Positions 28,242-37,573 of a stretch of 64,000 nt of DNA are shown here, piece by piece. The position numbers and the translations under genes are program-made. The stretch is from positions 1,488,001-1,552,000 of the forward strand of contig NZ_CP114606.1 of the NCBI RefSeq assembly GCF_033558715.1, given 5' to 3'. The first letter of the stretch is position 1. The number at the start of each line of letters is the position of its first letter. Origin of the DNA: Acinetobacter sp. YWS30-1 (lineage in GTDB: Bacteria; Pseudomonadota; Gammaproteobacteria; Pseudomonadales; Moraxellaceae). The notes beneath the pieces were generated by a model. It saw only the letters and a list, made by a program, of their open reading frames with translations. It did no database searches and had not been told where the DNA came from.

Positions 28242-28532
28242 GTGAACAGACAACATGATTTACCTGAACTAAGTAAATATAGTGAGCTAAGTAGCGATGA
28301 ACAAGTAGCTATTCATCAAATGCTTATCTCTTACGTACGCTCAGATCACTTTTATAATATTATCTTGACTCACAATGTTGAACCCTATGACTTGGTTAAG
28401 CTTGTAAGTATTAGTTTTGAGAATAGAGACGCAGCTATCTGGGTTCATTTCGAAACAATAACTGCTGAAAGACTAACTATGCCTCTCGATTTTATTTCAA
28501 GAATAGAAATATGTAATCAGGAAATATTTTAA
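28242..28532 (+). CDS. Hypothetical protein, 96 residues
   Basis: Not recognised. GTG start at 28242 after AAGGACT. The product is acidic at the N-terminus (HDLPELSKYSELSSDEQ) and ends in mixed beta-like segments (AAIWVHFETITAERLTMPLDF). There is no signal peptide or transmembrane helix. It sits between the decayed tautomerase gene and the IS1595 element and ends at a bidirectional terminator, so it may be a passenger of a past insertion. Confidence 0.55.
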   Translation: MNRQHDLPELSKYSELSSDEQVAIHQMLISYVRSDHFYNIILTHNVEPYDLVKLVSISFENRDAAIWVHFETITAERLTMPLDFISRIEICNQEIF

Positions 28533-28590
28533 ATATTGAGACTTGAAGTGCTGGAATTTATTTAAGTTGTCTCGGAATTTTAAATCTATT

Positions 28591-28624
28591 AAAAAATAGA
28601 GACGGTTAACCATCTCTATTTTTT
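28591..28624. terminator. Bidirectional intrinsic terminator
   Basis: AAAAAATAGAGA and TCTCTATTTTTT pair across a 10-nt loop that itself contains GGTTAACC. Confidence 0.75.
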
Positions 28625-28714
28625 AAAACTGAAAATTTAATTATTTTATAAATTTCAATAACTTAAAATTATAAAGGCTCTAGACTAGCAAAATGATTAT
28701 GTTAGTCTAGAATC

Positions 28715-29094
28715 ATGATAGAAAACAGTAAATTAAGTCACTACAAGATTAAAAAAATTATTCAATGCTTTTGTGTTGATATTCCTGCTTCCAAAACAGC
28801 CTTATTACTCAATTTAAATCGTAATACGATTAACTATTGGTACATGCTTTTTAGAGAAACTATCTATGATCATCAAACAGATTTAAGAGCTAAGTTTGTT
28901 GGTTCAATAGAAGTAGATGAAAGCTATTTTGGAGCGAAAAGGCAACGTGGGTTTCATGGAAAGTTAAAGCGTGGTCGTGGGACTCTAAAACAGCCAGTAT
29001 TTGGAATATTCGAACGTAATGGGCGCGTCTATACTGAAATCGTACCTGACTGTAAAATGAAGACTTTACAAGAGGTTATCATTGGTAAAGTTTC
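28715..29094 (+). pseudogene. IS1595-family transposase, N-terminal part
   Basis: Residues 1-126 of an ISXO2-like transposase: a helix-turn-helix-like region (SKTALLLNLNRNTINYWY), then the catalytic segment VGSIEVDESYFGAKRQRG with the first Asp/Glu of the DDE-type fold. The frame is cut at GKVS by insertion of the IS66 element. Removing that element and one copy of AAAGTTTC joins it in frame to the part at 31635. A short hybrid product would end inside IS66 and be inactive. Confidence 0.92.
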
Positions 29095-29124
29095 GTAAGC
29101 GTCCGCTGAATCCCATACCAATTT

Positions 29125-30750
29125 TTAATTCGATTTAGGTTTCCAGCAGTGTGGCAGTAACTCTTCAATCTGGGTCACTTTATGTGTCGGCAGCCTTTTC
29201 AGCACATCACTTAAATAGGCATACGGATCCAAGCCATTCAGCTTTGCTGACTGGATTAAAGTCATGATATTCGCCGCTCGCTGGCCGCTGCGCAGCGAAC
29301 CTGCAAACAGCCAGTTCTTGCGCCCCAACGCCCAAGGTCGCATTTGATTCTCGACCCAATTATTGCAAATAGGTAGATTGCCATCATCCAGATAGCGGCT
29401 TAAAGCTGGCCAACGCTTCAGAGTGTAATTGATAGCCTTGGCGGTAGGAGAACTCGATGGCACTGTCAGATGATGTTGGTTGAGCCATTCATATAGTTGT
29501 TGCATCACTGGTTGACTATGCTGTTGTCGGTATTCGCGGCGGTCTTCCGCTGTACCATCGGTCTTTTTCCTGAGCTCTGCTTCTATCGCATACAGTTTCT
29601 GAATCAGCACTAATGCCTGTTCAGCGACCTGACTTTTCCCAGTTACATGCAGTTCATGGAATTTACGACGTGCATGGGCCATGCAGCCCACCTCTATGAC
29701 CTGGCCTGATTTAAAGCGTGCTTTATAACCACTGTAATCATCACAGACTAGATAACCCTGCCAGCCTTTCAAGAACTCTGCAGCATGCTGGCCTGAACGA
29801 CTATCCTGAAAGTCATAGATCACCGCCTGAACTGGATTGTACTGTGTAGTGGCATAGGCCCAGACATAACCTTTCTTCGGTTTTTTATCATTCTCCCCCA
29901 TCCGCATGATGGTGACCGGTGTTTCATCTGCATGCAGCACCTGCTGTTGCAGCACCACCTCTTTTAAGGCATTGGCCAGAGGTTCCAGTTCTACACCGCA
30001 GCGACCTATCCAGTCAGATAAAGTTGATCTAGAAAGTTCGATTCCCGCCCGCTGATAGATCAGACGTTGACGGTACAGCGGCAAATGATCGGCATATTTC
30101 GATACCAAAACATGGCTGAGCAGTTCAGGTGAAGCAATGCCTTTATCAATCACATAGGCGGGCATCGCTTGCTGAGTCAGGGTGTCACACTGATCACAGA
30201 CCCATTTACCACGCACATGCTGTTCCTTATAGAACTGTGCCGGTCTGAAATGCAGTTTTTCACTGACATCTTCGCCGATACGCCGGAGTTGGCATCCACA
30301 AGCACATTGGGTTGATGCAGGTTCATGCTCAATACGGATGGTGTGTAGATGATCTGGCAGTGGTCGACGTTTAGGTTTATTGGTTTTGGCTTTCTGTGTC
30401 GCTGCATTGGTTTTATCTGCATTTAGCCGTTCCAATTCTAGATCAACCGCGGCAATATCTTCTTCAACCGCTTCATCCCACAGATGGATTTGTTTTGCCG
30501 TTAAGTGTTCATTCTTTTGGGCGAATTTGTGCTTTTTAAACAGCGCCAGTTCATGCTCGTATTTTTGATTGAGAATAGAAAGATGTTGAACTTTAGAATC
30601 TAATTGCTGATTGGTGACTTCAAGATGTTGAACTCTGGCATCTAATTGCTGGTTTGATTGTGCTAGAGACTGATGCTGCATCGCCAACTGCCGGGTAAAT
30701 TCCAGCAGTTGTTCATGGGTCAGTTGGCTTAAGTCAGGCAGCGTATTCAT
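29125..30750 (-). CDS. tnpC: IS66 transposase TnpC
   Basis: The product has 541 residues. The N-terminal leucine-zipper-like repeats (LDARVQHLEVTNQQLDSKVQ) are followed by a zinc-finger-like segment with paired cysteines (CACGCQLRRIGEDVSEKL, then CDQC). The DDE catalytic core includes VLHADETPV, VCDDYSGYK and CMAHARRKF. The C-terminal IS66 domain (NNWVENQMRPWALGRKNWLFAGS) closes it. Full length for the family, no disruption. It catalyses strand transfer of the element. Confidence 0.96.
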   Translation of the reverse strand: MNTLPDLSQLTHEQLLEFTRQLAMQHQSLAQSNQQLDARVQHLEVTNQQLDSKVQHLSILNQKYEHELALFKKHKFAQKNEHLTAKQIHLWDEAVEEDIAAVDLELERLNADKTNAATQKAKTNKPKRRPLPDHLHTIRIEHEPASTQCACGCQLRRIGEDVSEKLHFRPAQFYKEQHVRGKWVCDQCDTLTQQAMPAYVIDKGIASPELLSHVLVSKYADHLPLYRQRLIYQRAGIELSRSTLSDWIGRCGVELEPLANALKEVVLQQQVLHADETPVTIMRMGENDKKPKKGYVWAYATTQYNPVQAVIYDFQDSRSGQHAAEFLKGWQGYLVCDDYSGYKARFKSGQVIEVGCMAHARRKFHELHVTGKSQVAEQALVLIQKLYAIEAELRKKTDGTAEDRREYRQQHSQPVMQQLYEWLNQHHLTVPSSSPTAKAINYTLKRWPALSRYLDDGNLPICNNWVENQMRPWALGRKNWLFAGSLRSGQRAANIMTLIQSAKLNGLDPYAYLSDVLKRLPTHKVTQIEELLPHCWKPKSN

Positions 30751-30824
30751 GACCGCAGTATGCCTGAGGTCATGAGAAGAATGAAATAGAACGTTTGGAG
30801 AATAGCAGAATGGAACAGCCTGGT

Positions 30825-31160
30825 TTAAAGCATCGTCACCACCTGCTGTCGTCCAATGCGCTGCCAGGGCAAACCTTGGATCAGTGCCTGTAACTGTTCC
30901 GGGCTGAGGGCCACGGTTTCACCTTGGTGAACTTGAGCCCAGTGAAATTTGCCCTGTTCCAGCCGCCGGGCACACAGCCAGATGCCCAGTCCATCATGTA
31001 CCAACACTTTCATGCGATGGCCACGTTTATTACAGAACAGGTAAGCACAATGCGGTTTGATGTAGCCAAAGGCTCTCACCACCTGAGCCATGACAGTATC
31101 CATTCCTGCTCGCATATCCATGGGCTGGGTAGAGAGCCAAATTTCATTGATACGGATCAT
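30825..31160 (-). CDS. tnpB: IS66 accessory protein TnpB
   Basis: The ATG at 31160 overlaps the tnpA stop, giving 111 residues starting MIRINEIWLSTQPMDMRAGMD, the canonical IS66 Orf2 start. GYIKPHCAYLFCNKRGHRMKVLVHD and GIWLCARRLEQGKFHW are family signatures. It is required for transposition of IS66-type elements with TnpC; the exact biochemical role is not settled. Confidence 0.95.
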   Translation of the reverse strand: MIRINEIWLSTQPMDMRAGMDTVMAQVVRAFGYIKPHCAYLFCNKRGHRMKVLVHDGLGIWLCARRLEQGKFHWAQVHQGETVALSPEQLQALIQGLPWQRIGRQQVVTML

Positions 31161-31540
31161 GTTGCCAGTGCCTTGAGTAATTCTGCCAAGGCAGGTATTT
31201 CTGATGTCTGCCATTTTAGCTGAATATCATTATTCGTATGAGGCACGGTGATACACAACGTGATCCTCTCATCAATAGGTTGGCTGATTGCAGCAGTGTA
31301 AGGCAAAGCAATAAATGCTGGATTCACATGAGTAGGATCCTGCACGGCACCATCATGATGGCTGAAGATCCTGATCCAACGACTGACAAGGTTGGCATTA
31401 ATACTATGTTGCAGTGCGACCGAAGCGATCGAGGTATTAGGATTTTTGCAGGCATTGACAATACTGAGTTTGAATTCTTTGCTGTATTTTCGGCGTTTTT
31501 TAGCAACAGGAGGTGTTGCTGAATATATATCCATGTTCAT
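31157..31540 (-). CDS. tnpA: IS66 accessory protein TnpA
   Basis: The product has 127 residues with an N-terminal helix-turn-helix: RRKYSKEFKLSIVNACKN, then ASVALQHSINANLVSRWIR, typical of IS66 Orf1 (IS3/IS911 OrfA-like fold). It probably binds the ends or regulates the element. Its stop overlaps the tnpB start (ATGA), implying translational coupling. Confidence 0.93.
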   Translation of the reverse strand: MNMDIYSATPPVAKKRRKYSKEFKLSIVNACKNPNTSIASVALQHSINANLVSRWIRIFSHHDGAVQDPTHVNPAFIALPYTAAISQPIDERITLCITVPHTNNDIQLKWQTSEIPALAELLKALAT

Positions 31541-31634
31541 GGATTAAGTCCCCACTTGTTTTTAGGTGGGGACTAAATTAAGGCTTATAGGATCGCTTGG
31601 TAAGGCTGTGTTAGCCGGATGCTTACAAAGTTTC

Positions 31635-31917
31635 ACTTGAGAGTGTGATTTATAGTGATGGATGGCGTGGCTATAATGGTCTTGTTGATGTGGGTTATTC
31701 AAAGCATTTTAGGGTAAATCACGGAGCAAATGAGTTTGCTAGAGGAGAATGTCATATAAATGGAATAGAATCATTTTGGAGCTTTTGTAAAAGAAGGCTA
31801 GCAAAGTTTAACGGCATATCAAAAGAGTACTTTGATTATCATCTTAAAGAAACTGAATGGCGTTGGATGAGGGAACCTAATGAGTTAGCAACTGAGCTGT
31901 GGAACCTCATTAGGTAA
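31635..31917 (+). pseudogene. IS1595-family transposase, C-terminal part
   Basis: Continues the frame left at 29094: LESVIYSDGWRGYNGLV, then FRVNHGANEFARGECHINGIESFWSFCKRRL with the last acidic residue of the catalytic triad (NGIESFWSF). It ends with the conserved YFDYHLKETEWRWM. No start of its own; it is inactive while separated from its N-terminus. Confidence 0.92.
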
Positions 31918-32007
31918 AATTAAGTGTAAATCTGCTAGTCTAGAGCCATTATAAATATAACATGTAATATAGCAATTTCTTTAAATTAACATATCACATG
32001 TTACATC

Positions 32008-32457
32008 TTAAGCTGACGCCATCACCTGAGCTTTGTATAAATTATCTTCGTGCTGTCTGAGTAATTCTATAAAAGCAGGAATAGTATCTGGATCCAGGAG
32101 ATAAGGATTAAATCCATCATGATGATTCTTGATAAAGAACTCAATGAGATCATTATGGACATTGGCATACTTCATGTGCCAGCTAGAGAAAAGATATGAG
32201 TCGATTAGTTCATAAGAGAGAATTTCACAGTTCTTATGGCGTGGATCTTTGACTATTCGATTATAGAAAAGGTCTTTTACACTTTCTTCAGTGCCTTCCA
32301 AACACTGGACAAAATAATTATTTCCGAAATAGAGTGCGCCAAAGATTTTGTGTAACTCATTAAATTTTAAGGCTTCTGTTAAAATATTATAAAGTTCAGA
32401 AGTAGAGTATTTCTCATCTTTGAACTTACTTACATATAAAAGCCTTACATCATTCAT
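32008..32457 (-). CDS. Short BLUF-domain blue-light photoreceptor
   Basis: The ATG at 32457 has a strong AGGAGGAAA box and gives 149 residues; a longer in-frame start at 32523 is unlikely. The FAD-binding BLUF core is complete: the Tyr in VRLLYVSK, the Asn in KFNELHKIFGAL and the Gln in YFVQCLEG make up the photoactive Tyr-Gln-Asn set. Only about 50 helical residues follow, as in the BlsA-type short BLUF proteins of Acinetobacter, which act by protein contact rather than by an attached enzyme domain. Stand-alone gene, bordered by the IS cluster. Confidence 0.93.
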   Translation of the reverse strand: MNDVRLLYVSKFKDEKYSTSELYNILTEALKFNELHKIFGALYFGNNYFVQCLEGTEESVKDLFYNRIVKDPRHKNCEILSYELIDSYLFSSWHMKYANVHNDLIEFFIKNHHDGFNPYLLDPDTIPAFIELLRQHEDNLYKAQVMASA

Positions 32458-32621
32458 AATAAAAATTTCCTCCTGCTTAAAAAAGGTCCATATGAAAATA
32501 TAAAAATTTGAACGAATGGTCAATAAAAATGTAATGACAAGGTAATTTAATGGTCAAATTACATACTTCTTATTATTACTTTTTTTATATAGCTGTTTGA
32601 TCTTTTAAATCAGGATTCATA

Positions 32622-32651
32622 ATAAGGTTCTCTTTTCGTCAAGAACCTTAT
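32622..32651. terminator. Hairpin after the efflux operon
   Basis: ATAAGGTTCT and AGAACCTTAT pair perfectly over 10 bp, 22 bp past the stop of the membrane-fusion gene (minus strand). The tail is only mildly T-rich, so it may be a weak terminator. Confidence 0.5.
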
Positions 32652-32672
32652 GTTATTGGATTACAGGTCAGT

Positions 32673-33680
32673 TTATTTTTCTTGCTTTTCTATATGCACT
32701 GTTGCTGTTCGCCCTGCAACGAAGGCAAGTTCATTCTTTGGTAACTCATCCAGAATAATCTTAACAGGGACACGTTGGGCTAAACGTACCCAGCTAAAGG
32801 TTGGATTCACATTCGCTAAAAGTCCTGAACCAGCCGTACGTTCGCGATCTTCAATCCCCGAGGCAATACCTTGCACATGGCCCTTAAGTTTTTGCGAATC
32901 ACCCATCAGCTGAATGATGGCAGGTGCTCCCACGTAAATTTTATCTAGTTTAGTTTCTTCAAAATAACCCACTACATAGAGTTGTTTGCGATCTAGTAAT
33001 GCGGCAACCGCTTGGCCAACTTTGACATAGTTCCCTTCTTTTAATTCAAAATTTGATAATGTCCCATTTGCCGGAGCAACAACTTCTGAACGATGTAAAT
33101 TAAGTTGCGCGAGATTGAGGTTATTTTCAGCGACTTGTATTAATGCCTTTTGCTGTTCGATATTCGCTTTGGCCTGTTCGATTGCAGCTAAGGACTGCTC
33201 ATGCTCGGCATATGATTCATCTCGTGCAGCAAAAATCTGATCCTGTTCCTGTTTTGAAATAGCACCATCCATTAAACTTGAATAACGGCTCGCATTCTTG
33301 TCTGCCAGATGAATACTTGCTTGGGATTTCACGACATTGGCTTTAGCATTCACCAGTTCAGCCTCAGCTTGCGCTAGACCTGCTTTTGCTTTCGCAAGAT
33401 CCGCACGAGCTTCTTCAACATCCAGTTCTTGACGTTCAACATCAATTTTAAATAATGGCTGCCCTTTCTTGATGGTCTGGTTATCTTGCACCAGTACTTC
33501 TGTGACCAGGCCTGAAATATCTGATGACACCTGAATAACATCACCACGTACACGCCCGTCCCTCGTCCATGGCTCAGAATTATAATAATTCCAGATATGT
33601 CGAATCACTAAAATGGCGAGAACAGCCACTACCGTCAAAAGTACAGGTCGCAAATATTTGCGTAAATTGACAGATGTCAT
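32673..33680 (-). CDS. HlyD/AaeA-type periplasmic adaptor of an efflux system
   Basis: The product has 335 residues. One N-terminal transmembrane helix (about 12-31) is followed by a lipoyl-like half domain (GRVRGDVIQVSSDISG). A long alpha-helical coiled-coil hairpin rich in Ala/Lys/Glu (about 90-190) comes next, then the second lipoyl half (VVAPANGTLSNFELKEGNYV) and beta domains. It should link the FUSC inner-membrane protein to an outer-membrane channel. It is the last gene of a three-gene operon with DUF1656 and FUSC genes, matching aaeXAB in layout. Aromatic carboxylic acids are the likely substrates, by analogy. Confidence 0.9.
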   Translation of the reverse strand: MTSVNLRKYLRPVLLTVVAVLAILVIRHIWNYYNSEPWTRDGRVRGDVIQVSSDISGLVTEVLVQDNQTIKKGQPLFKIDVERQELDVEEARADLAKAKAGLAQAEAELVNAKANVVKSQASIHLADKNASRYSSLMDGAISKQEQDQIFAARDESYAEHEQSLAAIEQAKANIEQQKALIQVAENNLNLAQLNLHRSEVVAPANGTLSNFELKEGNYVKVGQAVAALLDRKQLYVVGYFEETKLDKIYVGAPAIIQLMGDSQKLKGHVQGIASGIEDRERTAGSGLLANVNPTFSWVRLAQRVPVKIILDELPKNELAFVAGRTATVHIEKQEK

Positions 33681-33714
33681 ATACGGTTTTCCTCAATCAT
33701 TTTAATATCAGGCC

Positions 33715-33915
33715 TCATAGTAATAAGCCTGCCCAATGGACGGCGCCCAGCAAAAGTACGTAAATGCATAAGTAGAAGATATTTGGCATGATGATCCAGT
33801 CATTCGCGATTAGCCTGTCTAGCCATTTCATCAAGATTCTAAGCAGAACATAGGCAATCACAGCTTGAATTAATAAAATCGGCACATACACACCATAGAT
33901 ATTCAGCTCTCCCAT
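33715..33915 (-). CDS. DUF1656 small membrane protein (AaeX-like)
   Basis: The product has 66 residues and two transmembrane helices (about 10-28 and 45-64). It starts MGELNIYGVYVPILLIQAVIAYVL, matching the DUF1656/AaeX pattern (E-x-x-x-x-G-v-y-x-P). It always occurs between FUSC and HlyD genes, as here, with 3 bp and 34 bp spacing. Function within the pump is unknown. Confidence 0.92.
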   Translation of the reverse strand: MGELNIYGVYVPILLIQAVIAYVLLRILMKWLDRLIANDWIIMPNIFYLCIYVLLLGAVHWAGLLL

Positions 33916-33918
33916 GTA

Positions 33919-35994
33919 TTAATCTCCTGCGCCTACATATCTTGGCGGTGTCTTGATATGACATAAGCTGCTACGAATATTGTTGAGTGAAATATGCAGC
34001 CGTTCTACAATATCTGTATGTTCCTGCATGATGAGATCTGCTTCTAGAGCCTGTATGTTGTTAATTAACTGTGTGAAGGCAGCATCATAATTTTGTCCAA
34101 TTTCTTTGGCACGAAAATATTCATCCAGCTGTATTTGAAGATCTTCGAGTTGCTGGGTCAAAGGCTGCTGTTCAGGTAACTTGAGTATGAGTTCCTGTAA
34201 CCGTGCCAGATCCACGACGGCGCTGGATTCAATGAGTGCCTGATTGATTTTATTTTTCAGATCTTCAGATTCTACTGCTTTAGTATTTAATACCCCGATG
34301 CGGTCAATCATCGTACGTAAATGAATACGGAACCGTACCCCATAAGGAATATACAGTGCCTGACGAATGGCTCGATTATGAATAGCCAAAATGCGCTGTA
34401 CGGTTATATCTGGCGACATTGCACGGATCATATGGATAATAAATACAGCGATGATTGGCCCGATCACTGTACCAATTGCTGCATCGAAGAAAGAAATTTG
34501 ATCCAGGGTATAACGGTTCTGAAAATTCAGCCCCATGATCGTCCCCATCAACAAAGGCAAACCAATTCCAACTAAGGGTGGATGCAAAAAAAGCATCAGG
34601 CAATATACGCAGAATGGTGCAAGTACAAGTGCTAACTGCCAAAATTCTATAATGTTTGGAAAAATTCCATAGGCATATATGAAGATCACGATCGAAGCAT
34701 ATAAGCTACTGCGAATAAACAGCTTCAATGCAGGCACCGGATTATCCAGCGCCGTTAAGATACATGCACTGATCGCAGCCATTTCAGCCAGCATAAATCC
34801 AGCTTTCCAGCCGCTTAAGATCCAAAAGGCAGTAGCAATAAAAACTGTGAGGCATGCAGAAACCCCGCCCCGCACTGCTACGCCATGATCACGATGTAAA
34901 GTTGGATAGTTTGTAGTAAGTGGAACAATCATTTCAGGCAGTGAAGTATCCCCCTGTTGGATTCGCTGCCAGATCAACTTAATTGCATGGATATTCTGAA
35001 TGAAATGGCGGATATCCATTTTCAAGCTTTTCAATATCACAATTTGACCATCTTTTGAATGTTCAAAAATTTTCAGGAAATCTATTTCAAAATCAGTAGG
35101 AAGCTGATTCAATTCAGACTCTTTCAATAGATGTTCATCTGTTAGATATGTATTAATTTTGGAATGTAAATCTGCCAATGACTGGCGATATCCTGTATCA
35201 ATGAAGTCTAACTGTTGCATGCGTTCAGACATCGCCACCAAATTACTCACCAGCATTGTGATCTGGTTCAGCATTTCCTGCAGTGGTTTGGTCATTCCCT
35301 GTAGAGCTGATTTTTCATAGCTTAAATGAACAGCCATGACATGAATATCTGCAATATCTCCAGCCAACTTGCTTAAAGCTTTTGTATAGTTCTGATCTTG
35401 ACGTGGTTCCAATAGAATTTTATTAAAAATCTGCTGAGTATCCGCTAAGGTTTTACTGACACGACTTTTCACTGCGGGGCCAATATGCATTGGAAATATG
35501 GTCGTCGTCACAATCGCGCTGCAAACGACGCCAATAGTAATTTCCAGAAAGCGTCCTACCGCCATATCAAATAATGAGGCAGTATCAATAAAGTAAATGA
35601 TATTAAAGCAGATGATGACTGTCGTATATCCAGCCAGCATCAGTATATAACTGCGCGGTGTACGATCAAGCAGAGAGAAATATAAGCAAAGACCAACCCA
35701 ACAGGATAAAAACAGCGTAAACAACCACGGGGTATTGATTAGCCAAGGAGTAACTGCAACTGCCACAATTGCGCCTAATAAAGTACCTAGTACACGATAG
35801 ATACTTTTTGAAGCGGTCATTCCCGTATAAGGATTGGCAATAACGAAAACTGTGCCAATAGCCCAAATCGGATAAGCAAGATCCAAACTCAACGCAACGT
35901 AGAGCGCCAAAATACCAGCCACAAACGTTTTAGTCGCAAAAATCCAGTCCATTTTATTTGGACGAAATGCGAGTAAAGATTTTATAAGCAGCAT
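33919..35994 (-). CDS. FUSC-family inner-membrane efflux protein (AaeB-like)
   Basis: The product has 691 residues. Two blocks of about six transmembrane helices (about 15-165 and 365-520) are each followed by a cytoplasmic helical region. The opening FRPNKMDWIFATKTFVAGILALYVALSLDL is characteristic of AaeB/FusC. TPRSYILMLAGYTTVIICF is also family-typical. It is the transport subunit of a pump for aromatic acids or similar weak acids. The IclR-type gene is divergent across 424 bp and is the likely regulator. Length fits (about 650-700). Confidence 0.92.
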   Translation of the reverse strand: MLLIKSLLAFRPNKMDWIFATKTFVAGILALYVALSLDLAYPIWAIGTVFVIANPYTGMTASKSIYRVLGTLLGAIVAVAVTPWLINTPWLFTLFLSCWVGLCLYFSLLDRTPRSYILMLAGYTTVIICFNIIYFIDTASLFDMAVGRFLEITIGVVCSAIVTTTIFPMHIGPAVKSRVSKTLADTQQIFNKILLEPRQDQNYTKALSKLAGDIADIHVMAVHLSYEKSALQGMTKPLQEMLNQITMLVSNLVAMSERMQQLDFIDTGYRQSLADLHSKINTYLTDEHLLKESELNQLPTDFEIDFLKIFEHSKDGQIVILKSLKMDIRHFIQNIHAIKLIWQRIQQGDTSLPEMIVPLTTNYPTLHRDHGVAVRGGVSACLTVFIATAFWILSGWKAGFMLAEMAAISACILTALDNPVPALKLFIRSSLYASIVIFIYAYGIFPNIIEFWQLALVLAPFCVYCLMLFLHPPLVGIGLPLLMGTIMGLNFQNRYTLDQISFFDAAIGTVIGPIIAVFIIHMIRAMSPDITVQRILAIHNRAIRQALYIPYGVRFRIHLRTMIDRIGVLNTKAVESEDLKNKINQALIESSAVVDLARLQELILKLPEQQPLTQQLEDLQIQLDEYFRAKEIGQNYDAAFTQLINNIQALEADLIMQEHTDIVERLHISLNNIRSSLCHIKTPPRYVGAGD

Positions 35995-36418
35995 GGTTTC
36001 TCTCTAAGAGCTTATTTTATTTTCTAAAGCAAATAACCTGCCCACCAAGCCCAAAGAACTCAGTGACAAAATTTTTACTTGTTGAAAGTCTATAAAATTA
36101 GAATATTCAGCTGATTAAACTGAAACTGGTTGATGAAAATATAAAAAGCAAAAGATAATGCTTTGCTTAATTATTCATCATTGGATATTTGTGTAAGTAA
36201 TTTTTTCAAATAAACGCTTTATTGTCAATAAAAATATCTTTATATGAGAATAAGTATGATTTTTTATCATTGCACAGGCAGTTAGGCTGAATATTTGTAT
36301 CTTTTCTTCCTCTATCCTCATGATTCGAGAATTTTAGGTAAATAGTTGCCTCTACTACCCTCTTTTAAGCTAAAGTGAGTCATAACCTTTTTCAATAGTC
36401 AGCACTTCAGGTTTTTTT
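35995..36418. other. Divergent promoter region, efflux operon and iclR-type gene
   Basis: AT-rich, no gene seen. It should contain both promoters and the regulator's operator; I cannot pick out a convincing palindrome by eye. Confidence 0.4.
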
Positions 36419-37213
36419 ATGGCGCAAGCAAGTTTTGGAAAAATTCTTACTGTTCTCGATCTATTTTCATTATCACGTTCAGTGATTAATGTAGATATCA
36501 TCAGTGAAGAATTAAACCTCTCCAAACCCACCAGTTATCGCTATTTAAAAGAATTGGTGTCGGCTGAATTATTACAGCGAATCAGTGGCACATCAGGTGA
36601 CTACACCCTGGGTTCAAAAATTGCTGTTCTAGATTATATTTCAAGAAAAACTGATCCTTTGGTACAGATCAGCATTCCCTTTATGCAGGAAATCGTCGAA
36701 CGGACTGAGTTCTCTTGTATATTGACTCATCTCAATTATGATTCTTGTATCGACTTACATGATGAAGTCTTTAAAAATGCACATCTGCTTTCATTTGGAC
36801 GCGGTTGTCCACGTCCGGTCTATGTAGGTTCATCTTCAAAAGTCATCATGGCACATTTACCGAAACAAGCGTTGCTTGACTATTATCAACGTTATGCAGA
36901 TGCATTTGCAGAAGTGGGATTTGTGCAGAATGAAACCGCTTTTCTGGAACAAATGAGAAAGATCAAAAAACAGGGATATTATTATTCTAGTGGTGAACTT
37001 GATCCTCAAGTTGCAGGTTTGTCTGTACCAGTTAAATTCTCTCTTAAAGAGCCACCTTTAGCGCTTACTTTATTAGCTTCAAAAAATAGATTTGATTTTG
37101 TAAATCTGGAAAAATTAGTACAAATTCTTCAGGAGAAAGCACAGATTATTGAAAATAAGTTCCTCCACCATCCTGAAAGCACCAGTGATATTCGTAATAA
37201 TTTAATCAAATAA
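36419..37213 (+). CDS. IclR-family transcriptional regulator
   Basis: The product has 264 residues. An N-terminal winged helix-turn-helix (VDIISEELNLSKPTSYRYLKEL, about 27-48) is followed by an IclR effector domain of about 180 residues (ILTHLNYDSCIDLHDE, RGCPRPVYVGSSSKVIMAHL, YYYSSGELDPQVAGLSVPV). The ligand is probably a small aromatic or organic acid, given the divergent FUSC/HlyD efflux operon. It may repress or activate that operon. It ends before a terminator at 37321-37357. Confidence 0.92.
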   Translation: MAQASFGKILTVLDLFSLSRSVINVDIISEELNLSKPTSYRYLKELVSAELLQRISGTSGDYTLGSKIAVLDYISRKTDPLVQISIPFMQEIVERTEFSCILTHLNYDSCIDLHDEVFKNAHLLSFGRGCPRPVYVGSSSKVIMAHLPKQALLDYYQRYADAFAEVGFVQNETAFLEQMRKIKKQGYYYSSGELDPQVAGLSVPVKFSLKEPPLALTLLASKNRFDFVNLEKLVQILQEKAQIIENKFLHHPESTSDIRNNLIK

Positions 37214-37573
37214 AATTTAAATTATGTTTGAAAAACTATTCATATTCTCATAATATGATTATCAGTCTTTAAGCCATAGTATTCTTACTGAATTAAATGG
37301 CGAGAAGATTCCTCAGAGGTAAAAAAGCCTATTTCGAATGAGATAGGCTTTTTTATTTTAATTTTGGATTTATAGCAATAATGCAGATACATTTAAGGAA
37401 ATTTAAGAATTTTACAATTGCGATGTGTAGATAAAATCTAAAGTTAGAAATTTGAAATCATATAAGTTCTTCCATTTTATGCTTTTCATCTTAGCTCTTC
37501 CTTAGAATCCTTCTTGATCAAAAAAGATAACTAAGAAACCAATTAAGCTTTTTATAATTGGATCATAAAAATT
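37214..37573. other. Intergenic region holding a terminator
   Basis: Apart from the hairpin at 37321-37357 this 360-bp stretch between iclR (+) and lysR (-) shows no gene. Confidence 0.5.
37321..37357. terminator. Bidirectional intrinsic terminator
   Basis: AAAAAAGCCTAT and ATAGGCTTTTTT pair around a TTCGAATGAG loop; T-run on the plus strand, A-run mirrored. Confidence 0.9.

Larger units (their letters stand above)
29095..31626 (-). mobile_element. Complete IS66-family insertion sequence
   Basis: A 2532-bp element with ends GTAAGCGTCCG (left) and the complement of CGGATGCTTAC (right). It is flanked by an 8-bp target duplication AAAGTTTC at 29087-29094 and 31627-31634. It carries the three standard ORFs tnpA, tnpB and tnpC on the minus strand. 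All appear intact, so it may be mobile. Confidence 0.95.
28676..31947. mobile_element. IS1595-family element interrupted by an IS66 element
   Basis: Perfect 15-bp terminal inverted repeats GGCTCTAGACTAGCA (28676-28690) and TGCTAGTCTAGAGCC (31933-31947) are flanked by 8-bp direct repeats ATTATAAA (28668-28675 and 31948-31955). Without the inner element it would be about 732 bp. The 8-bp duplication fits IS1595. Confidence 0.92.

Noticed and set aside
30380..31522. Several plus-strand ORFs inside the IS66 element
   Set aside because: They mirror tnpA, tnpB and tnpC and lack family resemblance.
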